Shown here: positions 1 to 6,747 of the stretch, piece after piece
How the letters are laid out: every line of letters begins with the position of its first letter
Position numbering within the stretch: position 1 is the stretch's first letter
Source: Candidatus Heimdallarchaeota archaeon
GTDB lineage: Archaea > Asgardarchaeota > Heimdallarchaeia > Hodarchaeales > S146-22
DNA: 8,528 nucleotides
Direction of reading: 5' to 3'
Assembly (NCBI GenBank): GCA_015520535.1
Contig: WAPZ01000569.1
Location: forward strand, 1 to 8,528
The notes under the pieces: model-generated
What the model saw: the letters and a program-made list of their open reading frames with translations, nothing else
Databases searched by the model: none
Told to the model about the DNA's origin: nothing
Translations under genes and position numbers: made by a program

Positions 1-2
1 CA

Positions 3-839
3 AAAGAGAAACCTATTCAAACAAAAAATATTGAGAATGGTCGAGTAGAGTTTCTTCCTAACTTAAATAAAATTGAGATAGATATAACTTATGACTGCAA
101 TTTAAAGTGTAAATCTTGTAACCGTTCATGCACACAGGCTCCGAGTAAGGAAGATTATATGACAATAGAACAAATAAAGAAATTCATAAAGGAAAGCATC
201 GAACTAGATAAGAAGTGGGAACTTATCAACATCCTTGGAGGTGAACCTACTCTACATCCGGACTTTCTTGGGATTGTTCATTTAATTTACGAAGAGTACA
301 TTTTAAAATACTCTCCAAATACGATACTGCAAATTACCAGTAATGGTTATTTTCAGGAATCAAGAGAGATACTCAGCAAGTTACCTGATTCTCCAAATAT
401 AGTTGTGGACACGCACTCTTTTAAGAGATCCAACAAAATAGATTACTTTACACCATTTAATCTGGCACCTATTGATACAGAGGAGTATAGGGAATCATAT
501 TTCTCAAAAGGTTGCTGGGTAACTTCGTATTGTGGAATAGGACTTAACAAATATGGTTACTACTCCTGTAGTGTTGCTGGAGCTATGGATAGGGTTATAG
601 GATACGATATAGGGATAAAGAGCTTGAAAGAAGTAACCGTTGATAAACTGAAAGAATTGCTTGATGTTTTCTGCAGATACTGCGGTAATTTTGTTGATTA
701 TGCTGACAACTATGGTGATTTCATACCTCGTTGCGAGAAGAGACCATTCACCAAAAATGTGATAACAAAAACATGGGTGAGGATTTACCGAAACTATCAT
801 AGAAAGAGACCTAGACTAACACCAATATATGAGCGGTGA
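3..839 (+). CDS. Radical SAM protein with auxiliary cysteine cluster (5' end missing)
   Basis: The reading frame is open to the window's left edge, with no plausible start codon before the radical SAM motif, so the true start lies upstream. Counting the codon at 3 as residue 1, the motif C32-x3-C36-x2-C39 (CNLKCKSC, bases 96-119) binds the 4Fe-4S cluster that cleaves S-adenosylmethionine, and LGGEP at about 78-82 is the usual SAM-contact GGE motif. A second cysteine set follows: C171, C177, C189, C224-x2-C227 and C244. It resembles a SPASM or Twitch-type auxiliary Fe-S domain. The tail is very basic (several Arg/Lys in the last 25 residues). The TGA overlaps a GTG of the next gene. Next to a sugar epimerase, the likely role is radical modification of a sugar, lipid or peptide for the cell surface. 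The substrate cannot be read from the sequence. Arginine is mainly AGA/AGG (10 of 15). Confidence 0.85.
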   Translation, partial: KEKPIQTKNIENGRVEFLPNLNKIEIDITYDCNLKCKSCNRSCTQAPSKEDYMTIEQIKKFIKESIELDKKWELINILGGEPTLHPDFLGIVHLIYEEYILKYSPNTILQITSNGYFQESREILSKLPDSPNIVVDTHSFKRSNKIDYFTPFNLAPIDTEEYRESYFSKGCWVTSYCGIGLNKYGYYSCSVAGAMDRVIGYDIGIKSLKEVTVDKLKELLDVFCRYCGNFVDYADNYGDFIPRCEKRPFTKNVITKTWVRIYRNYHRKRPRLTPIYER

Positions 840-844
840 TTCGG

Positions 845-1810
845 ATGAAGACATGTTTGGTTACTGGTGGTGCCGGGTTTATAGGAAGTCACCTAGTAGA
901 TAAGCTTTTAGAATTGGGATGCGAGGTAATGGTAGTGGATAATCTTTTTACGGGCAGTTGGGAAAATATTAAACATAATCTGAAGAAGAAGGGATTTAAA
1001 TTTGAAAGAATGAGCATTCTCCATAACGATATCAAAAAAATTTTTTCGGATGCAGATACGGTATTTCATTTGGCGGCCATACCCCGGGTACAGTACTCAA
1101 TGCATCATCCCTATCTCACAGAAAAGATAAATGTGGAAGGAACATTAAATGTTCTTGAAGCAGTCAGAAAAGTAGATGTGAAAAAAGTGATTTTTTCATC
1201 TAGTTCCTCGGTGTATGGTAATCAGAAGTCCTTACCACTTAGAGAGGATATGTCATCAAGTCCAATATCTCATTACGCAGTCCATAAACTTGCCGGAGAA
1301 CATTACATGAAACTGTATTATGAGGTGTACGGGCTACCGACCATTATTCTGAGATACTTTAATGTTTATTGTCCGCGGGATGATCCTCTGATTTATCCGC
1401 ACCGCCTGATACCCTATTCCATATATCTTCTCTATAACAATAAGCAACCTATTATTTATGGTGATGGCAATCAGACTAGGGACTTCACCTATGTGACAGA
1501 TGCCGTGAACGCCACAATCCATGCAGCAATAAGTGAAGATAGGCGAATCTACGGAAGTCCGATAAACATAGGAACGGGAATAAGAACATCTGTTAAAAAA
1601 GTAATAAAATTCGTGCAGAATCATCTTGGCAAGACTGAAATCTCTCCTCTGTTCAAACCAAAGCTAAAGGAACCGACACATACCCAAGCTGACATCGAGA
1701 AAGCAAAGAATCTCTTGGGTTGGGAACCAAAAACTTCTCTGAATGAGGGGATAAAATCGACGATAAACTGGTTTATAAACGATTATGTGAAGGGAAGCGG
1801 GCAAAAATGA
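845..1810 (+). CDS. NAD-dependent nucleotide-sugar epimerase/dehydratase (extended SDR)
   Basis: A 321-residue cytosolic Rossmann enzyme of the UDP-glucose/UDP-GlcNAc 4-epimerase and dehydratase superfamily, of typical length. It has the NAD-binding motif TGGAGFIGSH (G8-x2-G11-x2-G14), an acidic D32 ending strand 2, HLAAIP at 75-80, the catalytic SSSVYG segment at about 120-125, and the catalytic pair Y144-x3-K148. LRYFNVY (169-175) and the DGNQTRDFTYV stretch (207-217) are conserved substrate-side motifs, and LLGWEPK (290-296) closes the domain. I prefer ATG 845, which gives the family's usual N-terminus MKTCLVTGG and has GGTGAT four bases upstream as a Shine-Dalgarno match. The alternative GTG at 836 overlaps the preceding TGA and would add three residues. 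The end overlaps the next start codon (ATGA), so translation is probably coupled. Sequence such as PRVQYS around residue 80 recalls WbpP-type UDP-GlcNAc epimerases, but epimerase and dehydratase cannot be separated here. Confidence 0.9.
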   Translation: MKTCLVTGGAGFIGSHLVDKLLELGCEVMVVDNLFTGSWENIKHNLKKKGFKFERMSILHNDIKKIFSDADTVFHLAAIPRVQYSMHHPYLTEKINVEGTLNVLEAVRKVDVKKVIFSSSSSVYGNQKSLPLREDMSSSPISHYAVHKLAGEHYMKLYYEVYGLPTIILRYFNVYCPRDDPLIYPHRLIPYSIYLLYNNKQPIIYGDGNQTRDFTYVTDAVNATIHAAISEDRRIYGSPINIGTGIRTSVKKVIKFVQNHLGKTEISPLFKPKLKEPTHTQADIEKAKNLLGWEPKTSLNEGIKSTINWFINDYVKGSGQK

Positions 1811-1947
1811 GGATCGTATCTTTGCTTAAGCTGTATATGACAGACAAACAGCTGCGTAAACTTCAAGAGATGGAGGAATATGAAATAATTGGGCAGTCAT
1901 TGGCCATTATTGGAAAGTCAAAAGAGCATCATGGACTACATTCATGA
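1807..1947 (+). CDS. Short third operon ORF, probably the N-terminal stub of a broken gene
   Basis: A 46-codon frame whose ATG overlaps the epimerase TGA (ATGA), preceded by a purine-rich GAAGGGAAG stretch that could serve as ribosome binding site. It ends at TGA 1945-1947. The peptide begins MRIVSLLKLYMTD, followed by a charged, probably helical part rich in Lys and Glu. I recognise no family. Tight coupling to the epimerase says this was a real operon gene. The short length and the coding-like sequence continuing downstream (see the pseudogene at 1954-2434) say it is the stub of a longer protein. It could still be a genuine small protein, but I think this less likely. Confidence 0.5.
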   Translation: MRIVSLLKLYMTDKQLRKLQEMEEYEIIGQSLAIIGKSKEHHGLHS

Positions 1948-1953
1948 AGTTAA

Positions 1954-2434
1954 ACCGATAAAAGACTCCTTCTTGTCAATGAAACCGCTCTACTGGTCAC
2001 AGTCACGGCACCCTTCGAAACCTTTGTATTAAACGGGGCGAACATGCCCTCAGTGATGATACATGAAAGAAGTAACCACTTATCCGTAGATAATTCAATA
2101 CGCACAAACTTTTTTCTACAAGAAACAGGTTGTGCATTGGCGCATGTACGTTCCATGGAACAGACGTACAACACAAAAAAAGCGGTTCCATGAGAAAATC
2201 CGACACACCCACGCATTTTCTACGGAAACTGACAGTGCATTGGATGGCATGCGGATCTTCGATGCAGTACACACTCACCATCGAAAAAAACCAATAGTAT
2301 GGGAAGCTCTTGCAGAATACTGGCATAACTTTCTGCCAGAACAAAAAAGAAGGGAAAAATGCTGGGAAAATGCTAGGAAATATGCATGGTGCATGAAAAT
2401 TATCAGCCAGCACACATACTGCAGACCCAACTAG
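1954..2434 (+). pseudogene. Decayed, frameshifted remnant at the operon end (possibly glycosyltransferase-like)
   Basis: No intact gene fills 1948-2402, but two long plus-strand open stretches follow one another. The first (1954-2191, same frame as the ORF starting at 1807) lacks an early start codon and reads like protein, with segments such as RLLLVNETALLV, FETFVLNGANMPSVMIHER and FFLQETGCALAH. The second lies one base later in phase and is open from 2090 to the TAG at 2432-2434. It carries KRFHEKIRHTHAF, DSALDGMRIFDAV and PIVWEALAEYWHNFLPEQKRR. A switch at the seven-A run 2175-2181 joins them smoothly. A short bridge in the second frame (1931-1960, MDYIHEVKPIK) would connect back to the stub at 1807. 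Rebuilt, the product would be about 209 residues. The order of a helical segment after a variable loop faintly recalls the C-terminal half of GT-B glycosyltransferases or CDP-glycerol glycerophosphotransferases; that is a guess. Its last 32 bases overlap the convergent HEAT gene. Confidence 0.5.
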
Positions 2435-4097
2435 CTGTTTGCGGATCATATTGGAAAAATTGAAAATACTTGGCGTCACGTAGTTGTTTGATTAAAAAAT
2501 CTTGTTCTTCTGACGTTAAAAATGGTTCACGAACAATCGAAAGAAACTCTGCATCGTTGGGTGAATCCTTAAGTGTAGTATAAAGTTGTTTAACCAAGTC
2601 AAGCGATTTTGATGCCATTCCAGGAGCAGATAACACTCCAAGTGGAGTAGTAGCTTCTAAAACAACGGCCGCACCGAATTTTACTGCAGATATCGCTACT
2701 TTTAACCACCTGCTGAATTCTTTTGTTTGCGTAGTAAAAGGGCGTTCTGGTGGAAATAAACACCGTTCGGTTTGTCGACTGCACGTGAAATACAAAGTAA
2801 GTGTTTTTCGTATTCGCCCTTGTGATGAAAATCCATTCGGAATCGGCAACTTCTTGTTGATTTCAGAAATAAACTCTTTTAATTCAGCAACATGATCGTC
2901 TACATACTTTTTAAGATCATCAAAATTTTGAACTGCGGCTTTGACTTCCTCATTCAATTGTTCAAATTTTGCTATGAGTGACCGAAGATCACGTCCTTCA
3001 TAATAATCAATAATCGCTTGTGCTTGCGTTCTAATATATTCTTGCGGATCATTAACAAACATTCGCACTAAGTTAATATAAGGCGTCAACAACTCGCGAT
3101 TTAGTTCTCCTAAATTTTTCATTTCGACAAGAACTTGAACTACAGTGGTTTGATCTTTATCCTCTAACATTTTTCCCAATAACGCCAACATTTCAGCGGC
3201 ATCTTCCTCTGAAATTCGCCCAATCAAACCCAAAATATTCGGAATTAATGCCTTAACCTGAGGATTAATTTGTACAACCCGATAAATATCTGAAACAAAA
3301 GGCTTAATCGCATTTGGCTGCTCACGTGCTATATTCCCATATATCATGAGCGTTTGCGCCGCTGTCATCGGCGATTGTAATGTTACGCGAAATGTTGAAG
3401 CATAAGACGCCAACAATGCGGGCTCTTTCTTTGAAATTTCCAGCAAAAGGTTCAACGCTGCGGTTTGATATGTAACATCAGAAACTGCAATGTCTACTAA
3501 AAATTCAATCATATCTGCCGATTCAAAAGCCGTAGAATTTTGTGGATACAATGACATTAACGTCGTCAGAAATTCTTTCTTTCCAGACTTAACTAAATCG
3601 ACTAATTCGACTATATGACCAGAAAATAAATGTGGACTGCGATAAATCCACGTATTTAATACACCAAGCGCTATACTATTAACTTGATGACTCTTGCGCA
3701 AATAGAGAAATAAAACATCTATACCCTTTTTTAGCAACTCTTGATCTTGTTGAAGTCTTTCCATTAAAATGCTAAGTAAACAGATTGCACCGTTCCCAGC
3801 AAATGAATCTGGTGTGTCCATGCTAAAGTTTTCAGCCAGATACCGCAATGTTTGGAGTATTATATCGTCATAATCTTGTGAAAGTAGCGGAAATTTTTCT
3901 TGGGCACTCCGCAATTTGCATGAAAGCTGCATAATCAACTCTTCGTCAGCTGCTGTTCTTATTGCCTCAAAAAGAGATGGCATTATATGATAAAACTCAT
4001 TAGGAGAACCTTGACTCATCAAACCATCAATTTCTTGTAACGCCCGACGCCACTCCTCTTTCACACTTGAATTTAACCGCTCTAATAAATCATCCAT
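2403..4097 (-). CDS. HEAT-repeat scaffold protein with coiled coil and Cys-bearing C-terminal domain
   Basis: A 564-residue soluble protein from ATG 4097; a TTG directly upstream at 4100 is an alternative start. Residues 1 to about 365 are paired amphipathic helices of HEAT/ARM type: leucine- and alanine-rich helices of 12-18 residues, separated by short D/N/P-containing turns, for example around 205-225, 240-260, 300-330 and 335-365. HEAT solenoids bind other proteins. Residues about 370-415 (LIAKFEQLNEEVKAAV onward) form a likely coiled coil. From about 430 to the end is a different compact domain containing TLYFTCSRQTERCLFPP, a tryptophan followed by an alanine/valine-rich helix (W464-L480), then PFLTSEEQDFLIKQL and DAKYFQFFQYD, ending WVCSMCAG. 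C439, C446, C559 and C562 could form a metal site. There is no signal peptide or membrane helix. It has its own promoter, downstream of and in the same direction as the Fe-S oxidoreductase. I recognise no characterised homologue; scaffold or signalling is inferred from architecture. Arginine is mostly CGN (22 of 26), unlike the left-hand genes. Confidence 0.8.
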   Translation of the reverse strand: MDDLLERLNSSVKEEWRRALQEIDGLMSQGSPNEFYHIMPSLFEAIRTAADEELIMQLSCKLRSAQEKFPLLSQDYDDIILQTLRYLAENFSMDTPDSFAGNGAICLLSILMERLQQDQELLKKGIDVLFLYLRKSHQVNSIALGVLNTWIYRSPHLFSGHIVELVDLVKSGKKEFLTTLMSLYPQNSTAFESADMIEFLVDIAVSDVTYQTAALNLLLEISKKEPALLASYASTFRVTLQSPMTAAQTLMIYGNIAREQPNAIKPFVSDIYRVVQINPQVKALIPNILGLIGRISEEDAAEMLALLGKMLEDKDQTTVVQVLVEMKNLGELNRELLTPYINLVRMFVNDPQEYIRTQAQAIIDYYEGRDLRSLIAKFEQLNEEVKAAVQNFDDLKKYVDDHVAELKEFISEINKKLPIPNGFSSQGRIRKTLTLYFTCSRQTERCLFPPERPFTTQTKEFSRWLKVAISAVKFGAAVVLEATTPLGVLSAPGMASKSLDLVKQLYTTLKDSPNDAEFLSIVREPFLTSEEQDFLIKQLRDAKYFQFFQYDPQTASWVCSMCAG

Positions 4098-4122
4098 CAA
4101 ATGTCGCCTTTACCGCTTAATT

Positions 4123-4145
4123 AAGTGTACTAGTCATGGACACTT
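4123..4145. repeat. Inverted repeat overlapping the HEAT promoter, possible operator
   Basis: AAGTGT at 4123-4128 and ACACTT at 4140-4145 are perfect 6-base inverted arms with an 11-base spacer. The right arm overlaps the predicted TATA box and the left arm sits at the predicted start site. A 10-base palindrome CTTAATTAAG (4116-4125) overlaps the left arm. The spacing of the arms, about 1.6 helix turns centre to centre, would suit a small dimeric repressor. This is inference from position only. Confidence 0.35.
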
Positions 4146-4160
4146 TAAATACGTTTTCTA
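4140..4160 (-). promoter_or_regulatory. Archaeal-type promoter for the HEAT gene
   Basis: On the minus strand an A-rich GAAAAC element (BRE-like) is followed by the TATA box TATTTAAA at 4151-4144. A start site about 25 bases on would fall near 4120-4125, leaving a leader of roughly 25 bases before ATG 4097. The leader holds only a weak ribosome binding site (GGCGAC). A second, weaker TTTAAAG lies further upstream around 4191-4186; CACTTTAAA (plus strand) occurs at both 4141-4149 and 4183-4191. Confidence 0.5.
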
Positions 4161-4231
4161 TTACCTAAAAGTCCTCTTTAATCACTTTAAAGGAAGATTA
4201 TACAGAATAACCCACCAAAAAACTAGAATTC

Positions 4232-4253
4232 AAAAGAAAAGAAAGAAAGAAAA
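4232..4253. repeat. GAAA-rich polypurine tract
   Basis: An unbroken 22-base purine run made of A4G, A4G, A3G, A3G and A4, i.e. an imperfect GAAA repeat. On the minus strand it is a T/C tract and could act as a secondary termination or pausing signal behind the oxidoreductase gene. It is just as likely to be simple low-complexity spacer. Confidence 0.5.
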
Positions 4254-4333
4254 TCAAATATCCGCGCTACATGGCTTTACATGGGTGACCATATCCAACT
4301 TCAACGGATACCAGAACAAAAATGAGCTGTTAG

Positions 4334-4348
4334 AAAAAAGTAAAAAAA
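4334..4348 (-). terminator. T-tract terminator of the Fe-S oxidoreductase gene
   Basis: Read on the minus strand, T7 then AC then T6 lies about 50 bases after the oxidoreductase stop codon, as expected for archaeal intrinsic termination at consecutive T-tracts. The adjoining AAAAAA-TTGAGA-TTTTTT on the plus strand (about 4343-4360) can also fold into a weak A-T hairpin. Confidence 0.55.
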
Positions 4349-4395
4349 TTGAGATTTTTTGTTCCCTCACGCTTCGATACGTGAATTGTCATTGC

Positions 4396-6561
4396 TTATT
4401 CTTCAATACCAAGGGCCTCAAAGACAATTTCAGCCAGTTCTTTGACCACAATTTTGCCTTCATTGCCGGTTGTCTTAATTGCATCCTCCAGCATACTCAT
4501 ACACCAGGGACATGCAACCACAACAACATTGGCGCCGGTAGACACCGCTTCTTTGACACGCTTTTCTGACGGCCGCTCTGGAACTTTGGATTCCATAAAC
4601 ATACGACCACCGCCACCGCCACAGCAGAAACTGTTTTCCCGATTTCGTGGCATTTCAACGATTTCGACGCCCGGAATAGCATTCAAAACCTCTCGCGGCT
4701 CATCGAAAATTCCGTTATATCGCCCCAAATAACAAGGATCATGGAAGGTAACCTTATAGTTAAGTTTCTTTTTGAACTGGAGTTTTCCTTCTTTTACCAG
4801 TTTATAGAAAAGCTCTGAATGATGCACCACATTGAATTCGCCACCAAATTCGGGATACTCGTTCTTAATGGCATTATAACTATGCGGTGAAGTTGTTAAA
4901 ATCATTTCCGGATTGAATTTTTTGAACTTTTTGATATTAGCTGCCGCCAGTTCCCGGAAAAGTGCCTCTTCACCAACCCGACGGACGGCATCCCCAGTAC
5001 ATTTTTCATCTTTTCCTAATACCCCAAATTCAACGCCCGCTTCTTGCAGAATCTTCACCATAACACGTGCCACTTTTTGATTTCGCGGATCGTAAGAATT
5101 AGTACAGCCAACATAATACAAAACCGGCGCTTTGTTTTTCTTTATAAGTGGTACCTCTAAATCTTTCGCCCAATCTAAACGCGCTTTCTTAGGTGAACCC
5201 CATTCATTACCGTTTTGGTAAACACTCTCCAAGAACGTAGTAACAGTTGACGGTACGCGGGTTCCTTCATCAATTAATGCACCACGAAGGGCGTCAATCA
5301 CATCGACATGCCTAATATCTACTGGACACACCTCTACACACGCCATACAATTCGTGCACGCCCATAAAACATCTGGTGTGATTCGTTTGTCATCCTCCAC
5401 AATTGGAGGTAATTGCTCTGCCGTTTTAGTGGAAAACGGACCATAATGTTCATGCACATGAGATCGCAAGTCCAAAATGACATTCATTGGCGAAAGCGGT
5501 TCACCCGTTGCATTAGCCGGGCAAACAAATGTACAGCGTCCACACACAGTACACGCTTCCAACTGAAGCAATTCACGAAAAGTAAAATCATTGACCGTAC
5601 TCTTAACAGGTACTTCTTCTACGTCCATATCTTCCTCTTCTGTTTGAGCTGACGCACCCCCATTTGAAAAAGCTAATAACTGTCCACGTGGCGCGTCTGG
5701 AAGAAGAAGCATATTTATTGGCGCAAACACAATGTGTCGCAACTTTGAAAAGGGTAAATATGCAACCGCACCTTGCGCTCCCACCGCATGGAACACCCAC
5801 GCCGCTAAATGCACATATTTCAGCTGTTCCGGCGCAGTAATCCCAATACTCTTCAACACCACCGCAATAGTATACCCAAAAAAGGAATATACTTCAAACG
5901 GCGGAAAATTAGTGGCTACTATACGTGCCGCTTCCGTCAATAATCCAGAAATCGCAATCAAAAAAAACAAAAGCAAAATTAGCCCATCTTGCGCCACAGT
6001 CGGCACTCGCGGATGCTTTTGTATATATCGACGATACACTGCCATAAAGATGCCGATCAACAAAATCAGCGCAAATAAATCCATTATAAAGGAATATGTC
6101 ACGTACACGATTCCATACAGATACGCCACTAGATACTCATGCACCGTCAACATCAATGTCCCGATAAAAAGAACTACCATTCCCCACAAAATACACCAAT
6201 GCATAATTCCCGCATACAAATCACCCTTGAAGATTTTATACGTAGCCACACCATCACGCACAACAATCTTAATATTTCGAATTATACGCCCTATAGAAAG
6301 ATCCTTCCGACGACTCGCTAAAAATGCCGGCCAAAAAAGACGCCATAAACCAATCAAAAAAATCAACGTGGCAATGGCGGCTAACCCATAAAAACCCGTC
6401 ACGACTAACGGAAATTCCTTTTTCACATTAAAAAACACTTCACGACACTGTTCTTGCGTCGGATCACACTCTTGTGCAATTCTTAAAAGCACACGTTTGC
6501 CAACGGTCACAAAAGACGTCCCGTCAGAGGTAACCGCCGGGCTTAACATTTCTCTTATCAT
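4396..6561 (-). CDS. Membrane Fe-S oxidoreductase: haem-b domain, two 4Fe-4S motifs, two CCG domains (EMO/HdrD-like)
   Basis: A 721-residue electron-transfer protein. In domain order: hydrophobic helices at about 50-74, 115-138, 149-176, 191-212, 224-240 and 248-272 form a NarI-like cytochrome b domain, with H121, H141, H251 and H258 as candidate haem ligands. A ferredoxin domain follows with C337-x2-C340-x2-C343-x3-C347 and C402-x2-C405-x2-C408-x3-C412. Two CCG domains come next. The second is intact (C610-x35-CC-x36-C684-x2-C687), matching the HdrB/HdrD rule for a noncubane cluster. The first keeps only C486 and C521; T522, S558 and S561 stand where cysteines are expected. The order matches ETF:(methyl)menaquinone oxidoreductase and related HdrD-like proteins, which move electrons between a soluble carrier (often ETF) and membrane quinone. 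No etfAB is nearby, so the partner is unknown. The start is set by a strong GGAGG seven bases before ATG 6561. The longer frame from GTG 6597 would add 12 residues and would place that Shine-Dalgarno inside the gene. Confidence 0.9.
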   Translation of the reverse strand: MIREMLSPAVTSDGTSFVTVGKRVLLRIAQECDPTQEQCREVFFNVKKEFPLVVTGFYGLAAIATLIFLIGLWRLFWPAFLASRRKDLSIGRIIRNIKIVVRDGVATYKIFKGDLYAGIMHWCILWGMVVLFIGTLMLTVHEYLVAYLYGIVYVTYSFIMDLFALILLIGIFMAVYRRYIQKHPRVPTVAQDGLILLLFFLIAISGLLTEAARIVATNFPPFEVYSFFGYTIAVVLKSIGITAPEQLKYVHLAAWVFHAVGAQGAVAYLPFSKLRHIVFAPINMLLLPDAPRGQLLAFSNGGASAQTEEEDMDVEEVPVKSTVNDFTFRELLQLEACTVCGRCTFVCPANATGEPLSPMNVILDLRSHVHEHYGPFSTKTAEQLPPIVEDDKRITPDVLWACTNCMACVEVCPVDIRHVDVIDALRGALIDEGTRVPSTVTTFLESVYQNGNEWGSPKKARLDWAKDLEVPLIKKNKAPVLYYVGCTNSYDPRNQKVARVMVKILQEAGVEFGVLGKDEKCTGDAVRRVGEEALFRELAAANIKKFKKFNPEMILTTSPHSYNAIKNEYPEFGGEFNVVHHSELFYKLVKEGKLQFKKKLNYKVTFHDPCYLGRYNGIFDEPREVLNAIPGVEIVEMPRNRENSFCCGGGGGRMFMESKVPERPSEKRVKEAVSTGANVVVVACPWCMSMLEDAIKTTGNEGKIVVKELAEIVFEALGIEE

Positions 6562-6568
6562 CACTTTT

Positions 6569-6573
6569 CCTCC
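6569..6573 (-). promoter_or_regulatory. Shine-Dalgarno GGAGG deciding the oxidoreductase start
   Basis: The minus strand reads GTGGAGGAAAAGTGATG. GGAGG (6573-6569) is seven bases from ATG 6561-6559. Neither GTG 6597 nor ATG 6591 has a comparable site upstream, so the shorter protein is favoured. Confidence 0.7.
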
Positions 6574-6731
6574 ACGCCGTTTTTCCCACATACTCACTGA
6601 ATTTTTCCATTACATGCTTACCAAAAACGGCTAAAGAAGATTGTTCTCCACCGTTAATTTGAATGGAACACCACCATCAACTCATTTATTTCTTCCAATA
6701 CCATATCTACTCAACACATTACTGTTGCACT

Positions 6732-6747
6732 AAAAAAAGATATAAAG
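6732..6747 (+). promoter_or_regulatory. Archaeal BRE/TATA promoter of the glycerate kinase gene
   Basis: AAAAAAAGA (BRE-like) leads straight into TATAAAG at 6741-6747. A start site 25 bases further on, near 6769, gives a leader of about 25 bases carrying AGGT at 6784-6787, six bases before ATG 6794. TGATAC (6760-6765) and GTATCA (6786-6791) form 6-base inverted arms around the leader and might mask the ribosome binding site; this last point is weak. The rest of the 232-base divergent gap (6562-6793) shows no RNA gene and no convincing TATA box for the oxidoreductase. The minus-strand AAATAAAT near 6690 and TTCAAATTA near 6660 are the best candidates. Confidence 0.6.

Noticed and set aside
159..839. 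Taking ATG 159 as the start of the radical SAM gene
   Set aside because: The CxxxCxxC cluster motif lies upstream in the same open frame (96-119), so that start would delete the catalytic site.
1948..2402. Possible insertion-sequence or transposase remnant
   Set aside because: I looked for DDE or HUH-type motifs in all frames and for terminal inverted repeats at the edges and found none. The frames read more like a broken operon gene.
2003..2479. 158-codon minus-strand open frame
   Set aside because: It lies opposite the better coding-like plus-strand remnant and the 3' end of the HEAT gene. Its composition (many Phe/Ser/Cys/Pro) is typical of an antisense shadow, and it has no ribosome binding site.
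4264..4300. Short repeats TACATGG and ATGG-GTGA-CCAT suggesting an RNA structure
   Set aside because: The arms are only four to seven bases long, with no extended stem and no tRNA or C/D-box features.
5732..6391. 219-codon plus-strand open frame
   Set aside because: It lies wholly opposite the membrane part of the Fe-S oxidoreductase, whose domains are unmistakable. The peptide is an Ile/Lys/Thr-rich shadow with no recognisable motif.
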